DNA of 64,000 bases from Aquimixticola soesokkakensis (GTDB lineage: Bacteria > Pseudomonadota > Alphaproteobacteria > Rhodobacterales > Rhodobacteraceae), in NCBI RefSeq assembly GCF_900172375.1, contig NZ_FWFS01000009.1:124001-188000 (forward strand). The letters are read 5' to 3'. A program made the translations under genes and the position numbers. Of the stretch, positions 9,010-17,253 are shown piece by piece (position 1 is the first letter of the stretch; each line of letters begins with the position of its first letter). The notes beneath the pieces were generated by a model. The model worked only from the letters and a program-made list of their open reading frames with translations. It ran no database searches and had not been told where the DNA came from.

Positions 9010-9744
9010 GGTCGAGCTGATTGTCGTCTGGTAGACAAAGTTTTCCGCCACGTTGTATTGCACCGCATATTCCAGCAGACGCCCGCCGCTGCCGATATAG
9101 CGGCGTGACATTTTCATGCAGATTGCGCCCGTCGCGCAGCCCAGTTCGGGGGCGATATGGTCGGGCATGGCGACGGCGCGCAGGTCCTGGCGGATTTCGC
9201 GGATGCGCTCGCCGGTGTGTTGTTCGATCAGGGTGAACAGCGAGGAGCGCAGAATATCGACCCCCTCGATCACCGGTTTCAAACGGGGTTCAAGGTAGAC
9301 CTCGTTCCAGCACATCGGCGTGGAATTCCCTGAAACATAACGTAAACCCGCCAGATGGTAGAACTTATGCCCCGTGCGGCAGCCGATCTCTGCGGCCAGC
9401 GCGCCGCGCGCTTCGATTGTTTTGCGACAGGCGAAATGCAGTTCGGTTTCGCGGGCAAAATCGTAAAGCGCATCGCGCGAACCGCAGGTAAAGCGCGTTG
9501 ACCAGTCTTCGCGCTGGGATTCAACGCGCGTGCCGACCCCTTTGCGCGCCGAAAGCTGCCCGCGCGCGCGCATCTGGGCAATTGCCTGGCGGATCGTGTG
9601 GCGCGAAACGCCAAGTTGGACGGCCAAATCCGCTTCGGGCGGCAAGAGGGAGCCGACAGGATAGGTGCCGCTGGAAATTTCTTTTTCAATGAGATGGGTG
9701 ACCTGCAAATAAAGGGGGGACGCGTCATCGCGGGTCAATGTCAT
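9007..9744 (-). CDS. GntR-family regulator, HutC/UTRA type
   Basis: A 245-residue repressor-type protein. Residues about 8-75 form the winged helix of GntR proteins (SPLYLQVTHLIEKEI, GSLLPPEADLAVQLGVSRHTIRQAI). The remainder is a UTRA ligand-binding domain with the typical WNEVYLEP motif. It sits between the two RutA-like genes, all leftward, and a perfect inverted repeat lies just upstream of its start (9777-9799), consistent with autoregulation and control of the neighbouring genes. UTRA regulators usually sense a pathway substrate or intermediate; the ligand here is unknown. GGAG precedes the ATG. Confidence 0.92.
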   Translation of the reverse strand: MTLTRDDASPLYLQVTHLIEKEISSGTYPVGSLLPPEADLAVQLGVSRHTIRQAIAQMRARGQLSARKGVGTRVESQREDWSTRFTCGSRDALYDFARETELHFACRKTIEARGALAAEIGCRTGHKFYHLAGLRYVSGNSTPMCWNEVYLEPRLKPVIEGVDILRSSLFTLIEQHTGERIREIRQDLRAVAMPDHIAPELGCATGAICMKMSRRYIGSGGRLLEYAVQYNVAENFVYQTTISST

Positions 9745-9776
9745 AGAGGACTCCGGTTGGAAAAAGGCTGGTTTAT

Positions 9777-9799
9777 TAGTCTGGACTTAGTCAAGACTA
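9777..9799. promoter_or_regulatory. Probable GntR operator (inverted repeat)
   Basis: TAGTCT and AGACTA form perfect 6-bp arms around an 11-nt spacer that itself contains GGACTTAGTC. The site is 33 bases before the GntR start, where an autoregulatory operator would be expected. GntR-family operators are typically short palindromes of this kind; the pairing with this protein is inferred. Confidence 0.6.
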
Positions 9800-9841
9800 G
9801 CGCGGGTTTTTCCAACTGGCAATCATCCGGTCAAACCATGC

Positions 9842-9874
9842 AAAATGGCCGCAGATTTGCATCTGCGGCCAAAA
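9842..9874. terminator. Terminator after the second RutA-like gene
   Basis: A perfect 11-bp stem (9846-9856 with 9861-9871) has a 4-nt loop. On the minus strand TTTT follows at 9845-9842, making an intrinsic terminator for the RutA-like gene ending at 9903. Confidence 0.8.
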
Positions 9875-9902
9875 GCACAAAGACGGGGATCGCGTGCTGT
9901 GG

Positions 9903-11009
9903 TTACTCGGCGGCGAAGGCCGTTTTTGCCAGATCGGGGTTGCGGGTTTTCATCAGCGGCTGGATGTACTGGCCGAATTGCTCGATCCCGATGATGAAAT
10001 CGTCAAAGGTCAGCATGATGCCCTTGAGGCCGGGGGTGGAGGCAATTTCGTCAAGCATCGCGGCGACCTGTTCGTAGGAACCGATCAGCTTGAGCATCCC
10101 TGTGGGCTGCGGATTCTGGATGCCGCGCACAAGGTTCGCGGCGGTGGACCCTTCTTTGGACACTTTGTCGGCAGAGGCTTGCGATGCCTGCCATTCCAGC
10201 GCTTCGATATCGGTGCCGGATTTGTAGTGCTCCCATTTCTGGAACGCGAGTTCTTCGGTGCGATCCGCAATGACCATCAGCAACAGGAAGGCGCCCGTGT
10301 CGCGGCCGTGTTTTTCGGCAGCGGCGTTGACTTTGGCCACCATTTCCTTGGACTGGCCGGTTTCGTTCATGTCGCCGCCTGCGCCGACAAAGTTGTAGTC
10401 GCCGTATTTCGCAACAAATTCCATGCCCTTCTCCGACTGGCCAGCGCCCACGATCGGGATGCGGCCTGCGGCGGGGCGGGGCGACAGTTTGCAGTCGTCC
10501 ATGGTGAAGAAATCCCCTTTGAAATTCGACACGCCGTCCTGCCAGAGTTCTTGCATGATCTGCACATATTCCGACGCGTAATCGTAGCGGCGCGCGAAAT
10601 GTTCGGGCGTCAGTTCCAGACCCATCTGCTGGTATTCTTTGGGCTGCCAGCCGGTGACCATGTTCACGCCGATCCGACCCGGTGCGATGCTGTCCATCGT
10701 CGCGGCCATGCGCGCGGTATAGGCAGGGTTGAGGGTCAGCATGGCGCAAGAGGCAAACAGCTTGATCTTCTTGGTGACGGCGGCAAGGCCGGAAATCACC
10801 GTAAAGCTTTCCATGTTGTGGACCCAATATTCCGACGGTCCGTTATAGCCGCGCAGCTTGATCATCGAGAGGGCGAAATCAAAGCCGAAATGTTCGGCGC
10901 GCTGGACGATTGCCTTATTGAAATCAAAGGTGGGATAGGTTTTGGGGCCGGTGGTCGAAATCAGCCAGCCGCGGCTGCCAACGGGGACGAATACGCCGAT
11001 CTGAGTCAT
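9903..11009 (-). CDS. RutA-like flavin-dependent monooxygenase, paralog 2
   Basis: A 368-residue luciferase-like monooxygenase of the RutA branch, with [39 protein letters not shown] and VGAGQSEKGM. It departs from RutA where paralog 1 does not: GNNGW becomes GSRGW, FGG becomes YNG, EFWDHN becomes EYWVHN, LPPAI becomes LNPAY, and the segment after QMG (LELTPEHF) replaces WPGDDYF. This suggests the same flavin chemistry on a different cyclic amide, or a later step. AAGGACCCTCCAC precedes the ATG. It is transcribed towards the GntR gene but ends at its own terminator. Confidence 0.92.
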   Translation of the reverse strand: MTQIGVFVPVGSRGWLISTTGPKTYPTFDFNKAIVQRAEHFGFDFALSMIKLRGYNGPSEYWVHNMESFTVISGLAAVTKKIKLFASCAMLTLNPAYTARMAATMDSIAPGRIGVNMVTGWQPKEYQQMGLELTPEHFARRYDYASEYVQIMQELWQDGVSNFKGDFFTMDDCKLSPRPAAGRIPIVGAGQSEKGMEFVAKYGDYNFVGAGGDMNETGQSKEMVAKVNAAAEKHGRDTGAFLLLMVIADRTEELAFQKWEHYKSGTDIEALEWQASQASADKVSKEGSTAANLVRGIQNPQPTGMLKLIGSYEQVAAMLDEIASTPGLKGIMLTFDDFIIGIEQFGQYIQPLMKTRNPDLAKTAFAAE

Positions 11010-11226
11010 GTGGAGGGTCCTTTCACTGTCGGAAAAATTCGCGATCTTTTGGGGTCGCTTGAAGAGGGGAGTGCGTCGGGTCTGTGCCCGTTGAGGGTAG
11101 CTTCGCCGCAGAATGTCGTTTCGCCAATCGACTTATTCCGACGGGGGGATTGAGTTTTTCTCAGCCCGTTGCGGGGCCCCTGTGCTGAGCCTCTTGGCTG
11201 GGAATGTCGGGGGCGGCGGGGCGCGC

Positions 11227-12771
11227 TCAGGCGACTTTGTTTGTTTTGCCCAGATCGGGCGCCAGATCGAGCGCCAGATCGGGGGGTGCATCTGCGGGCG
11301 CGCTTTTGGGGGCGCTGGCCGGCAGGGGCGCATCGGCCACGCTGGGCGCGACGCCGTGATGGGGCGCTTCGCGCAGATCTTGGGCTGCGGGCGCTTTGAG
11401 GTGGCGCAAAAACGGCAGCGATATCAGCGGGATCGTCGCCATGATCAGAAAGGTCAGGCGAAAGTCGCCAATGCTGATCGCAGGGGCCGTGCCCTGCAAC
11501 AGGGTGAGAAATGCCGCCGATAGCGAAATGCCCAAGCCCATGTTCAGCTGCTGGAAGACGCCTGCGGTCGAAACCCCGCGCGACAATTCGCTATCGGTAA
11601 GGTCCTTGTAGGTCAGCGTGTTGAGCGCATTGAAATAAAGGGTGCGGATCGCGCCGGCAAAGACCACCAGAACCACCAGCGCGGCAATCGGCCAGCCGTC
11701 GGTTACGGTCGCAAAAATACCGAGGAAAAACACGGAGGTAAGCGTGATGCCCACGATCACCCGCCCATAGCCGTGACGGGCGATCAAGCGTTTGAGCAAG
11801 GGTTTGGAGGCCAGCGAGCCAAAGGCGGAAATGGCCGAAATAAGGCCCGCATGAATGGGGCGAAAGCCAAGGCCGAGCTGCAAGAACAGCGGCAGCAAAA
11901 AGGCCATGGAATTCACCCCGATGCGCCCGATTCCGCCCGCAATCACCCCCGTGGCAAAGGCGCGCCCCTTGAACAGGTCCAGCGCAAGAGCGGCGCGTTG
12001 TCCGCGCGCTTCCAGTGTGATCGCATGGCGGCGGTACACGAGGAACAGCGCAATCGCGCCTGCCCCCAGAATGGCTGCCCCGACCAGCCCGTAGGCGGGG
12101 TGCGTGATCGCCTCGATCCCCAGTTGGAACAGCACCAGCGCGATGCCCGCCAGCGCAAAGCCCAAGGTGTCGAACCGTTTGGCGCCCTCGGCGGGGAGCG
12201 CGGGGATAAGTTTCAGCGCCCCGATCAGGGCCGCCAGACAGATCGGCGTATTGACAAAGAACAACGCGCGCCACGGCGCGACTTCGATCAGGCTGGCGCC
12301 GATGACCGGCCCGATCAGCGGGCCGATCAGAACCGGCACCGTAAGCCAGGTCATCCCGTCCAAAGTGCGTCCCGGACCAAAGGCGCGCAGCACGATCATC
12401 CGCCCCACGGGGGTCATCATCGCGCCGCCAAACCCCTGAAGCATCCGGCACAGCACCATCATCCACAACTCGGGCGCAAAGGCCGTGATCACCGATCCGG
12501 CCATGAACAGCCCCATCGACAGCACAAATACGCGCCGCGCGCCAAAGCGGTCCGAAAACCAGCCAGACACCGGCATGAACACCGCCAGCGACAGCAAATA
12601 GGCGGTGATGAGGACGTGCAGCGAAAGGGGCGAGCGTCCCATATCAGCGCTGATCACCGGAATGGCGATGGTAAGCAGGGTGGTATCGACCCCCTGCATC
12701 AAAAAGGCACAGGCGACCACAAAGGCAATGGCGATGCGGCGGCTTTCGGTGATGTCGGCAAATTGGGGCAT
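11227..12771 (-). CDS. MFS transporter, DHA2-type (14-helix drug exporter family)
   Basis: A 514-residue MFS protein resembling EmrB/QacA transporters: D29 in GVDTTLLTIAIP, the loop SGWFSDRFGARRV after helix 2, and the antiporter-type GPLIGPVIGASL in helix 5. The C-terminal ~70 residues are a Pro/Ala/Asp-rich cytoplasmic tail (PPDLALDLAPDLG) that is unusual for the family. Upstream and downstream neighbours on the strand belong to the RutA-like cluster. It might export a toxic intermediate, but that is only inferred from position. The start is the ATG at 12771; the ribosome site is weak. Confidence 0.88.
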   Translation of the reverse strand: MPQFADITESRRIAIAFVVACAFLMQGVDTTLLTIAIPVISADMGRSPLSLHVLITAYLLSLAVFMPVSGWFSDRFGARRVFVLSMGLFMAGSVITAFAPELWMMVLCRMLQGFGGAMMTPVGRMIVLRAFGPGRTLDGMTWLTVPVLIGPLIGPVIGASLIEVAPWRALFFVNTPICLAALIGALKLIPALPAEGAKRFDTLGFALAGIALVLFQLGIEAITHPAYGLVGAAILGAGAIALFLVYRRHAITLEARGQRAALALDLFKGRAFATGVIAGGIGRIGVNSMAFLLPLFLQLGLGFRPIHAGLISAISAFGSLASKPLLKRLIARHGYGRVIVGITLTSVFFLGIFATVTDGWPIAALVVLVVFAGAIRTLYFNALNTLTYKDLTDSELSRGVSTAGVFQQLNMGLGISLSAAFLTLLQGTAPAISIGDFRLTFLIMATIPLISLPFLRHLKAPAAQDLREAPHHGVAPSVADAPLPASAPKSAPADAPPDLALDLAPDLGKTNKVA

Positions 12772-13131
12772 GGGGGTCCGTTTCGTTTGATGCCCTCTTT
12801 AGGGACGAAAGCGACCACAAGGGTCAAAGGAGAAAACCTAGGGCGGCCGCGCAGGTTTTCTCAGTCGCGCAGCGGCATGGGGGCGCGGATCACATGAGCA
12901 CAGTGCAACAGGGCAGGGCGCGCGGGCGGGGTGCGCGGTGGGGCGCGCTGTGGGCCGTTCGGTGGGCCGCAGATGGGGCGATGAACCTTTTTCAGCCCCT
13001 GTGCGAGTTTTCCGCAGTACCGCCCGCCCGCGTGACGCCCTTAGGTTGGGGAACAACGCCGCAAGACACCATCACGTGACACCCTCACGAGACCCCTGAA
13101 AAAGACCCCAATTGAGACGGAGAGACGCGAC
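12772..13131. other. Non-coding divergent promoter region
   Basis: These 360 bases separate the leftward MFS gene from the rightward hydrolase operon and should hold both promoters. The segment 12900-12980 is extremely G-rich with repeated GTGGGCCG-like words. Short frames on both strands have no ribosome sites or recognisable products. I see no clear operator. Confidence 0.5.
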
Positions 13132-13821
13132 ATGGCAAAAGTATGGGACAGCTTTTTGACCGAGGACGACAAGAAATTCATGGCCGCGCGCAAAAATCTG
13201 CGTCAGCCGCATGGGCCGGGAAAACACATGGCGCTTCTGGTCATCGACATGCAGGTAACGGCCATCGGGGAAAACCTGCCGATTGTCGAGCAGATCGAAA
13301 AATTCCCCGGAAACTGCGGCCCGCATGCGTGGAAATCCATTCCCGTGCAGCAGGATATGATTGCCGCTGCGCGCGCCGCCGACATGCCGGTGATTTATTC
13401 CAAACATATTTTCCACGCCTATGCAGGCTTTGCGAATGCAGCATCGGGTGTGTTTTCCGAAAATGATCCGCGCTCGGAAATTCCGCCCGAAGTGGCGATG
13501 CAAAAGGGCGATATTCTGGTCGAAAAACAAACGCCGTCGTGTTTTGCGTTCACCAACCTGCACCTGATCGCCAAGGAAAAGGGCATCGACGGGTTTTTGG
13601 TGATGGGCAATTCGACCTCGGGCTGCGTGCGCGCGACCTGCGTGGATGGCGAGGCGATGGGCTATAAAATGCAGGTGATCGAGGAGGGCGTGTTTGACCG
13701 TATCGAGATGAGCCACGCCGCCGCCCTCTTCGACATGCAGTTCAAGATTTGCGATGTTCTTAGCGCGAGCGAGGCGCTTGAGGTCATCGGCGCGCCCGCC
13801 GCTTTGGCAAAATCGGCCTGA
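13132..13821 (+). CDS. Isochorismatase-family (cysteine) hydrolase
   Basis: A 229-residue hydrolase with the isochorismatase-family catalytic set: Asp39 in LLVIDMQ, Lys132 in LVEKQTPS and Cys165 in GNSTSGCVRAT. This superfamily includes RutB (ureidoacrylate amidohydrolase), N-carbamoylsarcosine amidase and maleamate amidohydrolase. The ~30-residue N-terminal extension before the core looks more like the last two than like RutB. GGAGAGACGCGAC precedes the ATG. It is the first gene of a tight operon with the carbamoylase-like nitrilase nine bases downstream, so it probably removes an amide or carbamoyl group after oxidative ring opening. Confidence 0.9.
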   Translation: MAKVWDSFLTEDDKKFMAARKNLRQPHGPGKHMALLVIDMQVTAIGENLPIVEQIEKFPGNCGPHAWKSIPVQQDMIAAARAADMPVIYSKHIFHAYAGFANAASGVFSENDPRSEIPPEVAMQKGDILVEKQTPSCFAFTNLHLIAKEKGIDGFLVMGNSTSGCVRATCVDGEAMGYKMQVIEEGVFDRIEMSHAAALFDMQFKICDVLSASEALEVIGAPAALAKSA

Positions 13822-13830
13822 GGAGCGATC

Positions 13831-14724
13831 ATGAACACATTCACCGCCGCTGCCCTGCAACTCGGGCCTGCCTCTGAGACGATTTCTGCCACAACCGACC
13901 GGATTTGCGCCCTGCTGGATCAGGCGGCGGGCGCGGGCGTGCGCTTTGCCGTGCTGCCCGAACTGGCGTTGACGCCCTATTTCGCCGCCCAAGTGCGCGA
14001 CACGGTCGAGCCTTTCGTGTCGGTTGTCGAAAACACCAAAGCCCTGGCGCGCATCGCCGCCAAGGCCAAACAACACGCCATGTCCGTGGTGGTGTTCTTT
14101 GCCGAGAAAACCGATGCGGGCCTTTATAATTCCATGGCCTTTTATGACGAAAGCGGCAGCCAGACGGGCCTGCACCGCAAAGTCCACATCCCCGGAAAGG
14201 TCGAACCGGACCCGAGCAAACCGCTCAATATTCTTGAAAAACGCTATTTCAAAGCCGGTGATCTGGGCTTTGGCGTCTATCCGACCAGCGGCGTGAACGC
14301 GGGCGGGTTGATCTGCTACGACCGCCGGTTTCCCGAAAGCTACCGCAGCCTGATGCTGAACGGCGCGGATCTGTTTTGCGTGGGCTACAACACGCCCGTG
14401 ATGGACGGGGGCACCCAGGAAGACGGGCAGCGCGCCTCGGAACTGGCGATTTGCGGCGGGGCCTATTCCAACGGCACCTGGGCGATTGCCAGCGGCAAAG
14501 CGGGTGTTGAGCTGGGCACGACCTTCATCGGCGGCAGTTTCATCTGCTCGCCCAAGGGCGACATCGTCGCCAAGGCCAAAACCGAGGGCGACGAGGTCAT
14601 CACCGCCCAGATCGACATGGCGTTGCAAGAACAGGTGCGCGCCCGCTGGGCCTTTGCCGAGAACCGGATGGAAGAGGCCTATACGCTGAGCCCCCCTGCC
14701 ACCCGCATGAGCGGAGCCGCCTAG
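13831..14724 (+). CDS. Nitrilase-superfamily N-carbamoyl amidohydrolase-like protein
   Basis: The 297-residue product has the nitrilase Glu-Lys-Cys triad: Glu44 in VLPELALTP, Lys117 in GLHRKVHIPG and Cys162 in GLICYDRRFPE. The CYDRRFPE context is like that of N-carbamoyl-D-amino acid hydrolases and beta-ureidopropionases of this superfamily, which split N-carbamoyl compounds into amine, CO2 and ammonia. GAGGAGCGATC precedes the ATG, nine bases after the isochorismatase-family gene. The pairing of two carbamoyl/amide hydrolases in one operon supports catabolism of a ureide or imide. Confidence 0.9.
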   Translation: MNTFTAAALQLGPASETISATTDRICALLDQAAGAGVRFAVLPELALTPYFAAQVRDTVEPFVSVVENTKALARIAAKAKQHAMSVVVFFAEKTDAGLYNSMAFYDESGSQTGLHRKVHIPGKVEPDPSKPLNILEKRYFKAGDLGFGVYPTSGVNAGGLICYDRRFPESYRSLMLNGADLFCVGYNTPVMDGGTQEDGQRASELAICGGAYSNGTWAIASGKAGVELGTTFIGGSFICSPKGDIVAKAKTEGDEVITAQIDMALQEQVRARWAFAENRMEEAYTLSPPATRMSGAA

Positions 14725-14728
14725 GATC

Positions 14729-16000
14729 ATGGGACTCTTTTCGCGGCCCCGGACGGCCGCGCCCAAAAGCCCGACATCGGCGCTGGGATACCCCGCGTTT
14801 CGCCGCTTTTTCGCCTCTGCGGTGGTCTCCATGCCGGGCAACTGGATGCAGATCACCGCGCAGGCGTGGCTGGTGTTGGAAGTGCATAATTCGCCCATGG
14901 CCCTTGCTTGGGTGACGACCTTGCAATTCATGCCGATCCTGTTGTTCACGCTGATGGGCGGGGCCTTGGCGGATCGTGTGGCGCGCAAGCCCCTGCTGAT
15001 CGGCGCGCAGATCGTTGGCGGGCTGCAAGCCTTGGTGCTGGGCATGCTGATCGTCACGGGCCACTTTGAATTGTGGCATCTCTACGGGCTTGCGGTGATC
15101 CTGGGCTTTGTGAACGCTATCGACGGGCCGCTGCGCCAAGCGGTGATCGCCGATCTGGTCCCGCGCGAAGCCCTGTCCAACGGCGTGGCTCTTGGCGCGC
15201 TCACGCAAAACATCGGACGGCTGATCGGCCCTGCGCTGGCGGGGCTGGTGATTGCGGGCTTTGGCGTGGGGGCGGCGTTTTTCATCAACACGCTGACCTA
15301 TCTGAGCTGCGTTCTGGTGCTGATGACCATCCGCATCGAGAAAACCGTGCTTGTCGGGGCCAAAGTGTCGCTGATCACCGCCACCCGCGAAGGGTTGGGC
15401 TATGCGCTGAAATCCTTTCCGGTGCGCTTTATTCTGGTTGCCACCGCCTTTATCGGCATTTTCGGGCAGAATTTCACCACGATGATCCCGCTTGTGGCCT
15501 CCTATCTGCTGCACGCCAGTCCGGCTAAGTTCGGACTTTTGAATTCGGCTTTGGGGGCAGGGTCTTTGGCGGCGCTGTTGATGTTGACGCGCATGGGCGA
15601 CCCGACGGTGCGGCGCATCCTGATCGCGGGCCTGGCCTTCGGGGTCTTGTTGATCGCCATATCGCAAAGCAGTTCGATGCTGGTCTCTTGTGCCCTGTTT
15701 GCGGTCGTGGGCGCGGCGGCGGTGGTGTTTTCCACCTCCGTGCAGACCGCCTTGCAACTGGTTTCGCCGCCGCATCTGCGCGGGCGGCTGGCATCGATGG
15801 TGACCTTTCTGATTGTCGGCACCTCGCCCTTGGGCGCGATGATGACGGGGGCAATTGCGTCCAACATCTCGGTGGCGGTGGCCATCGCTGTGAACGGTGG
15901 GCTTTGCGCGCTGGGTATGGGGATTGCGGTCTGGATGGGCCACAAGCGCCAGATCCGATTCGAACCCGATCCACGGGGTCTGGATGCTGCGGCTGAGTAA
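14729..16000 (+). CDS. MFS transporter, EntS-like
   Basis: A 423-residue MFS protein of the enterobactin-exporter/TetA-like group, with helix 1 containing MPGNWMQITAQAWLVLE, the loop GALADRVARKPLL, and DGPLRQAVIADLVP between helices 4 and 5. It begins four bases after the nitrilase stop with AGGATC as ribosome site, so it is the third gene of the hydrolase operon. Export or import of the pathway compound is possible; the sequence does not say which. A two-part hairpin follows the stop. Confidence 0.88.
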   Translation: MGLFSRPRTAAPKSPTSALGYPAFRRFFASAVVSMPGNWMQITAQAWLVLEVHNSPMALAWVTTLQFMPILLFTLMGGALADRVARKPLLIGAQIVGGLQALVLGMLIVTGHFELWHLYGLAVILGFVNAIDGPLRQAVIADLVPREALSNGVALGALTQNIGRLIGPALAGLVIAGFGVGAAFFINTLTYLSCVLVLMTIRIEKTVLVGAKVSLITATREGLGYALKSFPVRFILVATAFIGIFGQNFTTMIPLVASYLLHASPAKFGLLNSALGAGSLAALLMLTRMGDPTVRRILIAGLAFGVLLIAISQSSSMLVSCALFAVVGAAAVVFSTSVQTALQLVSPPHLRGRLASMVTFLIVGTSPLGAMMTGAIASNISVAVAIAVNGGLCALGMGIAVWMGHKRQIRFEPDPRGLDAAAE

Positions 16001-16022
16001 GTCCGTACATTTATCAAGCGTT

Positions 16023-16072
16023 GATCCGCTTCGTTTGCCCTATATTTGGGCAAGGGAGGCGGATCGTCGTTT
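16023..16072 (+). terminator. Two-tier terminator hairpin after the hydrolase operon
   Basis: GATCCGC at 16023-16029 pairs with GCGGATC at 16059-16065, and inside it TTGCCC (16035-16040) pairs with GGGCAA (16048-16053). The T-rich run GTCGTTTT follows. Confidence 0.55.
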
Positions 16073-16159
16073 TGTGCTTTCAATCTAATTTTAAAACATT
16101 TGCTTAATTTCTTCGAGAGGCGTCTCTTTGTAACAGGGAGACAACAACGAGGATAAGAA

Positions 16160-17083
16160 ATGCGAAAACGGGTCCCCTTGAATGCCATCCGCGCCTTTGA
16201 AGCGACGGCGCGCATGAGCTCGGTTGTCAAAGCGGCAGATGAACTCTGTGTCACGCCGACCGCCGTTAGCCATCAGATCAGACTGTTGGAAGATTTCCTG
16301 CAAATACAGCTATTTATTCGCAAAAATTCACGTATCGAACTGACAACGGATGCGCGGGCGAATGTCGCGCGGATCACCCAGGCGCTCGACCTGATCAACG
16401 AAGCCGTGTTGTGCCTTGAGAAATCGGACGAGGACGTGCGCCGCCGCTTGTCCGTCTCGGCCTCGGCGTCGGTTGTGTCGCTGTGGCTTATGCCGCGCCT
16501 GTCGGAATTCATGAAAACCGCGCCAGAAGTGGACCTGAACGTGCGCACCTTTTTGAGCCGCAAGGAAGCCGAAAGTCAGGAAAGCGACATTCGCATTTGC
16601 AACTGGCAAAGCCAGCTCGATTGTCAGATCGAGCCGCTGATCGAAGAGGAAATCATCCCCGTCTGCGCGCCGGAAATCGCGGCGCAATACGGTGGCAACG
16701 CCCGCGATATTCTGGCCAATGCGCCCTTGGTGCATGTGGATCGCATTCAGGACGGGCTGGACGGCACCTATCCCGATTGGGCGCGCTACCTTACCGAATA
16801 CGGCGTCTCGCGGTCCGATCTGAGCCACGGTGCGCGCTTTAATCAGGCCGGAACCGCGATGGAGGCCGCAGATGCGGGTGTTGGCGTGATCCTTGGCCGC
16901 TCCTTGTTGATCGAAAAGGCCATCGCGCGCGGCACTCTGGTGCCCGTGGCCGAAAGCTATCCGATCCGCTCGCCCTATTTCATGCTCTCGCCGTGGAAAA
17001 CGGACGGGCGCGAAACCATGCAGCGTTTCAAGGACTGGATTGTTGGAAAAGTCCGGACAAATGAATTGGTTCACGCGATCTGA
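16160..17083 (+). CDS. LysR-family transcriptional regulator (GcvA-like)
   Basis: A 307-residue LysR regulator. The N-terminal winged helix is clear (PLNAIRAFEATARMSSVVKAADELCVTPTAVSHQIRLLE split over residues 6-45), followed by a LysR substrate-binding domain. The PLNAIRAFEA opening is typical of the GcvA/AmpR branch. GAGGATAAGAA precedes the ATG. It is flanked by the hydrolase/MFS operon upstream and the convergent ABC transporter operon downstream, so either is a plausible target. It has its own terminator. Confidence 0.92.
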   Translation: MRKRVPLNAIRAFEATARMSSVVKAADELCVTPTAVSHQIRLLEDFLQIQLFIRKNSRIELTTDARANVARITQALDLINEAVLCLEKSDEDVRRRLSVSASASVVSLWLMPRLSEFMKTAPEVDLNVRTFLSRKEAESQESDIRICNWQSQLDCQIEPLIEEEIIPVCAPEIAAQYGGNARDILANAPLVHVDRIQDGLDGTYPDWARYLTEYGVSRSDLSHGARFNQAGTAMEAADAGVGVILGRSLLIEKAIARGTLVPVAESYPIRSPYFMLSPWKTDGRETMQRFKDWIVGKVRTNELVHAI

Positions 17084-17131
17084 GCGGGGCGCGACGGACC
17101 GGCATTCAGAACGCGCATTCACAACGTGCAT

Positions 17132-17154
17132 GGGGGCCTTTGCGGGCCCCTTTT
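17132..17154 (+). terminator. Terminator of the LysR gene
   Basis: GGGGCC (17133-17138) and GGCCCC (17145-17150) form a stem with a 6-nt loop, followed by TTTT. Confidence 0.75.
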
Positions 17155-17176
17155 GCTATGCGCCGCGCTGACACGC

Positions 17177-17212
17177 GAAAAGCGCCCGCAGACACCGGTG
17201 TCTGCGGGCGCT
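17177..17212 (-). terminator. Terminator of the ABC transporter operon (32-bp perfect palindrome)
   Basis: Bases 17181-17212 are a perfect palindrome centred on ACACC/GGTGT. On the minus strand it is followed by TTTT (17180-17177), 42 bases after the ATPase gene stop. Confidence 0.8.
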
Positions 17213-17253
17213 GTCCATTGTGACACGCAAAAGGATCGAGTAGCGGTTGGCCC

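Noticed and set aside
12838-13079. Short Arg/Pro/Ala-rich frames in the gap before the hydrolase operon
   Set aside because: They occur on both strands in a G-rich tract without ribosome sites and look compositional.
13072-15057. 661-residue minus-strand frame across the hydrolase operon
   Set aside because: It lies opposite two genes with complete catalytic motifs and has a His/Arg/Gly-rich shadow composition.
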